Positions 7,795 through 17,800 of a stretch of 64,000 nucleotides of DNA are shown here, one piece after another. A program made the translations under genes and the position numbers. The stretch comes from Flavihumibacter rivuli (GTDB lineage: Bacteria; Bacteroidota; Bacteroidia; Chitinophagales; Chitinophagaceae), in NCBI RefSeq assembly GCF_018595685.2, contig NZ_CP092334.1, positions 2,880,001-2,944,000 on the forward strand, read 5' to 3'. The notes under the pieces are model-generated. The model was not told the DNA's origin. It saw only the letters and a program-made list of their open reading frames with translations, and did not search any database. Every line of letters starts with the position of its first letter. Position 1 is the first letter of the stretch.

Positions 7795-8275
7795 TTAGTT
7801 GATGTCCTGTTCATCCGTAAGGCAAAGATTGGCCGGTTCAGAAGAATGGATAAAGGCAATTTCCTGCAATGCATCTACTACATCCTGCTCATTCATTTTA
7901 CTGGTATAACAAAACTGGGAGAGTGGAAAGGAAACGATCTTACAGGCCCTGTTCACAGAAATATTTTGCTCATGCATAATCTATTCTGTCAGTTGCCTTT
8001 TTGTGGCAGGGCCCAACCTTTTTTGTGAAAAGGTCTTTGAGTATCTGGTTGTCCAGGGCGAGGTCAGCATACATCTTTTTCAACCTTGCATTCTCTTCTT
8101 CCAGATCCTTCATGCGTTCAACGTCACTGACCTCCATGCCACCATACTTGCTTTTCCAATTGTAAAATGTGGCTTCTGATATACCGTGTTCCCGGCAAAT
8201 CTCACGGGTTGGAAAACCGCTTTCCTGTTTCTTAAGGATTGCAACAATCTAACTTCCTGTAAATCTTGTCCTTAA
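7795..8275 (-). pseudogene. Decayed IS3-family transposase (orfA plus start of orfB)
   Basis: Reading the minus strand from about 8275, the IS3 OrfA pattern appears: RTRFTGS-stop-IVAILKKQESG, then REHGISEATFYNWKSKYGGME, then LEEENARLKKMYADLALDN. The stop replaces an expected glutamine codon near the start. Further on (7977-7795) the sequence resembles the beginning of OrfB (SVNRACKIVSF, then VVDALQEIA) before it diverges. In-frame stops, a frameshift and loss of the catalytic DDE region show it is dead. It marks the edge of the first island. Confidence 0.75.
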
Positions 8276-8400
8276 AATTTGAACAGTTTAAAATTGATAG
8301 AATTCTCCATTTTTAAACTGTCTGTACTAAATAGGTACTCACAAAATGTCAAGTACATTTTGAATATAAATATGGATACACTTTACAATATAAAATTATT
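8276..8400. other. AT-rich spacer between IS3 remnant and immunity candidate
   Basis: Short AT-rich stretch with no supported gene or repeat. Confidence 0.4.
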
Positions 8401-8862
8401 TTACCAACTTAAAGTAAGATTAGCTAAATATTTAGTTTCACTACTACCCTGTAATTGTTTATGAGTAGGTTCAAAAAATGATATTTTGACAGGTCCGAAC
8501 TGACGGTTCTCATTGAAGAAGTAAAAGTATAAGTCATCTCTAATTGAATAGGCTTCTCGATACTGCTTAAACTTTTCAAAAAGCTCCTTTGGACTGATTT
8601 TAATATTACCGATGAAACTAATGGCTTCAATCTTATTCTCCCGGCAGTCGAAAACTATCGTGTTAATACTATCAGAAACATCTCGGACAATTATTTTATT
8701 GTACGTATCGCTAATTGTCTGATCTTCAATTATACCTTGAAAAGAATTTAATACGGAATTGCATTCATAACCACATTTTTGAACTTTTGCAATTATAAAC
8801 TCAATGCTCGTCATATTTATTTCCGTCAGCCTCATAAAAAAATTCTTACTTTTTAATCTCAT
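8401..8862 (-). CDS. Candidate immunity protein for the RHS C-terminal toxin
   Basis: This protein of up to 153 aa has no recognised family. The longest reading starts at 8862, overlapping the end of the RHS gene by 17 bases; ATGs at 8835 and 8814 are also plausible, the former 11 bases after the RHS stop codon. It has no signal peptide or membrane segment and appears mixed alpha/beta and cytosolic. In polymorphic-toxin loci the immunity gene lies directly downstream of the toxin tip, and its base composition matches the tip rather than the conserved RHS body, as seen here. The assignment rests on position, size and composition. Confidence 0.6.
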   Translation of the reverse strand: MRLKSKNFFMRLTEINMTSIEFIIAKVQKCGYECNSVLNSFQGIIEDQTISDTYNKIIVRDVSDSINTIVFDCRENKIEAISFIGNIKISPKELFEKFKQYREAYSIRDDLYFYFFNENRQFGPVKISFFEPTHKQLQGSSETKYLANLTLSW

Positions 8863-11800
8863 ACTTTACATTAGTTTGGAACAATTGCGTTTCTCCACCT
8901 TTCAAAATCTCACCAGGCTTATTCCAATTTTCTATATCACCAGCTGTTGACCTCAAAAACTTGGTATCTTCTGTAAGCACTACAGTAGTTTTAACCCTGC
9001 TTGTTAAAGGTATTCCTAATTTATTGGGATCGGCTCCGGGCAATGCAAAGTAATCACCCATTATAGGTTTTCCTGTATCATCAATATAGGTCCATTGTTC
9101 AAGGACGGTACCCTTTTTATATGTCTCCTCATAAACTTTCTGAGATAAATCAATGCCCTTGGTATGAGAAAGAGTCCTTTCTTCATTATAACCAGCCGAC
9201 TTGTAATAATTCCTTGCAAAGTTGAAGCGATTTCTTGCTAACTTACTAATGACAGAAGTACCTACATTAAAGGTGACACCTAATATTTTTCCAGCGCCAT
9301 ATGTAAATATTGCATCTGCAATTGCTTCTCTTGATCGCTGGTTTTGTGCAGTTCTTCCCTCTGGAGTTGTCGCTCTATTGTGTTCAGCAGCACCAAAAAC
9401 TTGTGAAGCAAACAGCGTTCTTGTTACCCACCCTTTTGTAATAAACACATCCACAGCAACTGCAAGACCTACTACCAAGCCTCGCGCAACTTCAGGATGC
9501 TCTTGGTTTATTTTCCTAGCCATTTCAGGAGAAACAATCATCCCATGTCCATGCCCTGAATTTCCTAGTGGCATTCCTGTTGCAATTAAACCCTCTAAGC
9601 CATCTAAATCAATTGCCCATATTGGGCTATTGCTTGCAAACTGATAAGGCGTTAGTTCAGGGTATTTTGCAGTAATTGGATCCACGGATAAAAACCTGCT
9701 TATTCTTGGATCATAAATCCTCATCCCATAATCCTGCTGATTCCCCTCACCCTTCACCTCATTGTCATTCTCCTTCCCATTAAACCCATACCTATACACC
9801 TTCGCACCGCCCAGCAGGAACTTGTTGTCATTGGTCTGCCAGCCGAAGGAATAGTAATCCTGTGCGCTCAGCACTTCAGCGGTGTAGTAATCAACCGTAC
9901 CGTCGCCACCGGGGTCCACGCCGATGCGTTTATCCGATACCGTGGCCAGCACATTGCCCAGGTGGTTGCTTAATTCAAAGAGCTTCCTGCCGGTGATACC
10001 CCATACCGTATTGCTGCCGGCGGTAGCAATATTAAGCTTTGGCGTGTACATCCCCAAGCGGGAGGAGCCGTACAGGTGCTGCTCCTGCCAGTACAGGCCC
10101 GACTGGCCCTCTTCCTTGTCTGTATACACCGCCATGGTATTGCCCTGCGCATCCCGCACATACCAGGTGGTCACCCCACCCGCTGTCTTGGCTATCCTGT
10201 TGCCTGTAGGATCATACTGGTAGGTGATCTCGCTGTTGTCCGTCTTGCGGATGGAAGCGATCTTACCATAGACCGTCCAGCTGATGCTGCTGAGGTTTTC
10301 CTGCTGGTCGCGGATCAGGTTACCGATCCGGTCGTACTGGTAGTTGTCTAATTGGGTCTGGTTGGCCATGTCGCCGATGGCCGTACCGAAGCTGCCCTTG
10401 CTGTCGGTCACACTGGCCATGCGGTTGGTCAGCTCCCATACGTCCGGGGGCAATGGTGAGGTGGTCTTGTAATAGCCCTTCTGGCCACTGGTACGGAGGT
10501 ATTCAAAGTTGCCGTCCAGCTCATCGATCTGCACACCGTCCTTCTTCCAGCGGTAGCTGGTCTGGAGGTTACCATTGGCGTCATACACAAAGCGTTCGGC
10601 GTAGCCATTGCCCAGGCCGGGCAGCCAGTTCGCCGTAACATTGGTTTGGTGGCGGCGCTGCACCAGCCGGTTCAGCTGGTCGTAGCGGTAGGTATAGCCC
10701 CGCACCCCGCTACCGTTGTCCAGCTGCTGCACCGCCAGGGTCATGTAGCGGATATTGCCGTTGAACAGGCTGTGACCCGTATGTGCCGGGTTGTTGATAT
10801 CTGTAGTCAGCGTCGTGGCGAAGGCATTGGCGCCGCTGCCTACCCCCTTGAAATCACCCTGGTAGTAACCCAGGCTGAAGGCCATCACATCCCGCGGAGC
10901 CGCATTGTTGTCCTTACCGTCCTGGTTCATATCCCCCAGGGCCGAAAGCTGGTAGCCGTTGATGCCTTTCAGCCAGCCCTGTAGTGTGTAGCTGTAATCC
11001 ACCCCCTGCACGATGGGGTCACTCAGCTCCATGCGCGCCAGCGGGCCATGCGGGTAATAGAAATAGCGGGCATCGGTCTTGCCATTGATCAGCGTGCTGC
11101 CACCCTGTGGTTGCAGCAGGGCGTTGATGCCTGTCCTGACTTCCGTTAAGCGGTTCTCCACATCATAGGCGTACTGGTGGAAGAACTGGTCCACGCTGCC
11201 CGCCTGATAGGCCACGAAGTTCACCTTGCCGCTGGCCAGGTCGTATTCATAGTCGATGCGTTTTAGGCCCAGGCCCGGCACCTGCTGCCAGAGGTTCCTG
11301 ACGTTGCCCATCAGGTCATAGCTGTAGTAGCTGGCGCTCTGTACTGGTCCGCCAGCTGTGGCACGGTAGGCGGAAACGGCTACCCGCTTGCGCAGGTGCT
11401 TCAGTACCGGGACAGCGGAAAGCCCATTGACAGCCGCCGGCTGTACGTCGTAATAGGTCTGGGTGATCTGTTGGTTGCTACCGGCCGCCAGGAAGCTATT
11501 GATGGCCGACTGGTCCAGGTAGCCGGCAGCGGGGAGGGTGGCACCCAGCTTTTCCCCTACCTCCGTGATCCTGCCGAGGGCATCGTATCTCGTATAACTA
11601 TAGCGGTTGGACTGCGCACCACTGGCAGCCGGGTTCAGTTGCTCTTCATTCTGTGAAGCCACCAGCCTTCCCAGCCAGTCGTACCAGAACTTTGACCTGC
11701 CGCCATCCGGTGATTTTTGTTCCACCACCTGGCCCGTACTGTTGTAGACATAATTCGTGGTCATCAAATGCGTCGGGTACACCGGCTGGTAACGGCTTTC

Positions 11801-14800
11801 AACAGTACTGAAGTCATCATTCGTAGTATAGGATCCTTCCGCTGGCGTATTGAACCTGGCCCAATAATACAGGCCACCAGCATTGGCCGGGTCGATACCC
11901 ATGCTGCCATTCGCGTAATTACCGGATATCTCACCTGCAGAGAGCAAGCGGGTATATAAACGCATGTGTTTTAAGGCCCCCAGCTCTTCCGGTAGCACGA
12001 TCGGGTTGGCTGCCGTCAACTCAAAGCCGCAACCGGCATCGGGAGCGCCGGCAATGGCAGACCTCAAAGATCCATTGACATACACTTGCAGGTTACCGGA
12101 CAACAAGGTGTTACCCTGCAGCACAATATGCAGCCAGTTGGTAAGGGTTAGGCCGCTAAGGTCAACCGTCAGGTGGTTGGAAGCCTGCAGCTCCAGGGCG
12201 CCAGCCTGGGGTAAGGTATACTTATAGATATCAATATTCAGACGATTGCCATTGACGCAGGTGTTGTAGAGGAATCCATTATCCGGTGTACCGGTAATGA
12301 TCCTGCCCTGGTTGGGTTGATTATTGTATAACCATAGCTCCACGGCATGGTTACCCGTACCGCCAAGCACCTGGCTGAGGCTAAGCAATGAGGCATTCTT
12401 ATCTGTGTTGGCGAGCGGGCCTGTATAGGCTGCCAGGGAAGCCTGGTAATCCCTGTATAGACTTACCTTGTCCAGTTCCTCTGCGTTCTCCAAGGGCTTA
12501 ACCCCTTGTGGCGGAACCGTTCTTACCAGGTTACCGGCCTGGTCATAGTAATACAGGGTATAGTGGTAGTAATGCTGGTTGCCCGTAGCCGACAGCCTGC
12601 TCTTGGCAAGGGAACAGGTGTTGATATAGTTCACCTGGAACTCACGGCGCACCTCACTGATGTACTCCATATATTGGTTGCGGCCGTTCATTACGGCAGT
12701 GGTGACCATATCCATCAGGCAACCATAAGGATCGGGTCCTTCTACGGAAGTGTAGGGCGGCTCATTACAAAGAATGGCATTGGGATTACCCGCCAATTGG
12801 TCGGCAAATTCCTTATAGCGGTAATAGGGCAATGCCAGGCCAAATCTATGGTTAAGGAAATTGGACAGGATGGTCTCGTAATTGGGATGACTGCTTGCCA
12901 AAGTATTGGGGGCCATAGCACCATTCAATGCAGCCAGGGCAGCGTCATATTCTGCTTTGTTGATACAGCCCTTGGCTCCCGGTTCCATGAACACTGGAAT
13001 GACCAGGTCTTTTTCCAGCAGGAAGCGGCAATTGTTACAGGATTTCCTAAGGGCTTCCAACTCAGCAAAACTGAGCTTCATGGCTGTTCCATAGGTGTCC
13101 ACCAGGTACTGATAGAGGGTCTTGCCCGGTGCACTGGCCAATCGCTGGTTCTCCAGGGTGGTCAGGCGTGCACAGATGGCTTCATTGGTATTGCTGATCA
13201 ATTTCTCCACATTTTGCTGAGGCTGGTTAAATGGAACCGGCGCATCGATCAGCCAGGGATTGCAGGTCATGGACAGGGAAGAAATACCCAATACCTGCCT
13301 GATCACCTGTTCAAATGAATTGAAGCCAGCGGCTGTGGTGGTGCCATCAGGTGTAGTGCTAGAGCCAAATAACCTGGATTTGTCACCCCCCTTGATGCAG
13401 ACCTCGATCAGTCTTTGCCGCAACAGGTCTTTGGTGGCCTGCGGATAACCGGAAAGGCAATCCGCCAATTGGGCCATCCAGGTATCCGCCTGACCCTCAC
13501 AGTTGGTCTTGATCAACTCCACCACCTTTGCTTCGTTGGCCAGTTGCTCCTGTTGCAAGTCGGATTCGGTAAAGCCAGTACCACCTCCTTCAGCATAGGG
13601 CAATACCCTTGCCTTTTTGTAGCGTAAGGCAGGTGGGCAGTTACCGGCAGGAGTAAGGCATACAGGTTCCAGGCTTGCTATACTATATTGGTAAGTAGCC
13701 TCCGGACAATACTGGTAGGGATTGTATGGGGTATATTCTAAGGTCGCAACAAAAGCCTGATTGGAACCGGCAGGTATTGTCACCTCAAGGGTGCTAACCA
13801 TTGGCCCTTGTTCATAGTATTGGATCAGATCGACCCATAGTTTAACATCAACAGTTACCGCACCGGCCGGTCTTGATACATAAAGATCAAACAGCTCTGT
13901 ATTACAGGTCGGGTTGGATACATACCTGTTTTCTTCATTAAGGAAAAAGTCAGTAGAAGGATAACAACTTGAGGCGACAGAATAGCTAGCCCCAGTTACG
14001 GTTCTATTAATTTTATTGGAAGGATCAACTTTCTTAACATTAGGTCCCAGGCGGGGCTCCCTACGGCCAACAGATTTTGGAATAGAAGAAGGAAACTGGC
14101 TCCAGTCTGCTTTAGCTATCCATACTTTGTGATAGTTACGGAATACCCCACTATCCAGTTGAATATAGAAGAAGTCCTTATACTCCCACTTCGTGAAATA
14201 CTTCCTGGCAGCAGGTGATTTTCTTTGTGATTCAGTTTTGGCTAAATCTGTTTTGACAAGGTATACATTCGTATTGCCAAACTCTGTGACCAGTTGTTCA
14301 TCAGCTTGCTTCTGACTATATAGAGAAACGGTTACCTGACAAGGATCAATAATCAAAGCATTGATATCCTTGCTTTTCTTAACAGTACGATAAGTTGAAG
14401 TTTGGAGGTATTCACAACCACCGCCACCGCCACCGCCGCCACCACAATTGTTATAGTATTGGTAGCATTCCCAAACCCAAGTATCGTTATAAGTGAAAAT
14501 CTGTCCATCTATCCTGAACTTCACACATTCATAATAAACCCAGTTACCTGTGGCATTGGGATAATAACAATATGGAGTAAACCCGGGATAACTGGTTCCC
14601 ATGCCATCATACACTTCAAAGGATTGGTTAAATCCTGAACATCCAGTCTCCTGGTAACTATATATAAAGGTTGTAAAGTTTACACGGTCATTTACATCGA
14701 AAATCGGGGCGTACTGACAAGGATCTTGATTAACATTCTGACAATAAAATACGGTGGCATTATATATTGTAGTCGTCTGGGAGCCATTCAAATTGATAAA

Positions 14801-17800
14801 CAGGCAGGACACCCAGGACCTGGTAGCATTGGTACAATAAGTAGTAGTAAGGATTTGGTTAGAAGTAGTATTCGGGTATACATAATAAGTGCCATTAGCA
14901 TCTGTATAAACATTTGTTGAGGGGTTACCACTTACATAAAGGGTATTGGTAGTCCCGCTGCATAAATCAAGGGTACACCTGATCACCCAAACATTATCAT
15001 ATTGAATGGGTATCGCCACACCTGGCAAATACACTTTGTAACAGGTATAAAACTGTTTGGCCGTAACGGTTCCATTTGTACAATACTGATTATCCTGTGG
15101 CACCACCGAAGCCTGTCCCGGAACAATATAGTAGGTATGTCGCTGGTTGGTAGCGGTATTCGTTTCTTCAAAAACATTGGTGGCAATCTGCCTGCCACCC
15201 GACAGTAAACGTAACTCACCGGCAACACCGGGACAAGAAAGTGATGGTGGCGTTCCAGCTGTGCCACATACAACGGCACTTACTTTCAAACCCTGAACCG
15301 GAATAGATACAGGCAGGCAAAACTGTTTTTGGGCCTCGCCAGGCGCAAATGTGAAACTTTGAGGAAGGTTCAGATTACTGATCTCCGCTGCCGAAAGCGG
15401 ATAATAAACTGAAATAGTTACAGACCTCAAAGAGTATTTCCCATTCCTATAGGTTAGCAGTACAGCTTGCTGTCCAGGGCAAAGAGCAGATTGCTCACTG
15501 AGGATCTGCTTCTCAAAAATAAAGTCATTAGCAGGCGGACAAGCACCAGGCAAACCATATAGCACTGGGTCACCTACCTCACATACATTGGCGCAAGTAG
15601 TATTCTTCCGCACCAGGTCATAATACTTTTCTTTTTGAGACAGGTACATATCCTTATACAACTGCCACTCCTTATCCAGAACCCTGCAGCTCTCTACAGG
15701 GGCACAGGTATTCCAGGCATTCATTGGATCACCTGACTGTGTGTTGCCGGCAGGATCAGAACAATACAAAGTGAAATCTATGTAAGCGGTAATGCTTTTG
15801 TTTACCGCGGTGGTCCCTGGTATCTTAAGTACTTTTTGACTATACTGTTCAAGATCCTCCTGAAACTGGGATCTGTAGCCGGCACCTGGCGCACCCAATG
15901 CAAAGAAAGGATCTGCCTGAAGCAACCAATCAGGATCATTGCGCTGGTAGGAAAGTCCTGAAGCATTTGGCAAAGTATTGATATCCTGGGCCTTTTCAAT
16001 TGCTTCCACTTTGGCATCCCATGTATAATAGGACTGATGGTTGTTGCAGAATTCAAGTTTGCAATATTCAGGATGGTACTTAAGGAACTTCTCCGCCCAT
16101 TCATCTTTCCAGTATTGAACCAACTGCTGTAGGGTAAAGCTGTTGTCGTAAGGATATATAACTGTACCATCCTCCAGGTCGATCCTGGATTGCAGATAAG
16201 CTTCACTTGTAGGAGACTGGGTAGTTGGAAACTCTGTCCTCCAGTTTAACCAAATAACATTAAGCTCCTGCTCCAGTGGAGAGCCAGAACTCTGATCGAA
16301 CAAAGCATACTGCCCACCCGGTGAAACATCCTCCAGCATCATGCGCTTCAGGTTGTCACAGGGTGATTCAATACAGGTCACCGCTAGCGCCTGGCAATTG
16401 GCCAGTAGCTGATCGTACAAGCCATTGGCATATGCAGTAAAAGTTGATTCATCATTTCCATTGAATACAATACCATCAGCCATTAATTTCTGACGGATCC
16501 TGGCAACAAAATTTTCCTTTGTTCCTAGGTCCTTTGCACAAGTCTTACATTCTGAAAAGCATGGTAAAACCTCATTCAATGGAAGATTCTCCAGCACAAA
16601 ATCGAACTCGGTTTTCAGATCGTTGTTATTCTTCCGCTGATTGATATAGGTATCAGTATACCGTTCAATGGTATTAAGATCAAGTGCCAGGTCGAAACTA
16701 ATATAATAGGTACCAGGCGCAGTGATATTGTAGGCAAATGAGCCGGTCCTGTTATTGGTCAGACTACAGTTAGCCTCTGTAGCGCCTATGGGAAGATCCT
16801 TGACCTGTTCCGTTACAACATTTCCACATTCGTCCTTGATGGAAATGGTCAACAAATAATAACAATTACTACAAATCTGGGTGTTTACACTGGTGTATTT
16901 GTAGATCAATTGTTCAATATCGTAGCTAAAGCTTACAGAACCCGGAGTAGCGGTCATGTAAGTGGTAGCAGCTGAAAGCTTCATAGCTACAGGATCATAC
17001 CTGAACCTTGAGGGCGTAAGCAAATGCATGGTTTGTGTCCTTGGACTGCCTTTGCTGCTCAGGGCTTCCAGGTTTGCCGGTGCTTCACCAGCCAGGGCAG
17101 TGGCAATAGTTTTACCTGATGCATTGATATAACTTACACTATATTGACCATTGGCATCCCTGACCATATTCTTCTGATAGTGTTCCGCATACCCAACATC
17201 ATTTCCAAAAAGCCTGTCCAACTCCCATTGTTCGGGTTTTCCATAGTAATAATTAGTGGCCCTATTCAAACCCTCCGTAGTAGTACCGGGCTGGAATACC
17301 GGACCTACGCCCCCCTGGACAGCTACCCTACCGGAATTATCGCGGGTGTACTGGGTTACGCTAAATGGAAATCCCTCTGCATCCGGAATATATTTGTTAA
17401 ACAGTGACTGGCCGGCAGCACTAAAATCATTACCAGGTGAATAATACTTTCCGGCACCGGACGTATTGCTGAGTGCAAATGGCACAGGGGAACAAACCTG
17501 TGGATTACCACTAGGATTTAAATGAGTATAATTATACGGAACATTCCCACCTCCTGTAGCAGCCTGGTTAAACGAAGGGAAAAATCGCAAGGTGGTCTGA
17601 TCCTTTACGGGTGCAGGTAGAATATTGATTGCAGGGCGACCAAATTCATCATACACTGTTTCCTGTACAAGGGCAGTAGCATTGCTATTGTTCAAGGTAA
17701 CCACCTGACGACTGCGCAGACTCCCATCAAAATAAGAAACTACTTCCTTCTTTTTTCCATCTTCCACAAAGGTGCCGGTGTACTGCCAGTTAAGATTGGA

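Noticed and set aside
12506..13318. 270-codon plus-strand frame inside the RHS gene
   Set aside because: Antisense to the RHS frame, no recognisable domain, and many similar antisense frames occur along the gene.
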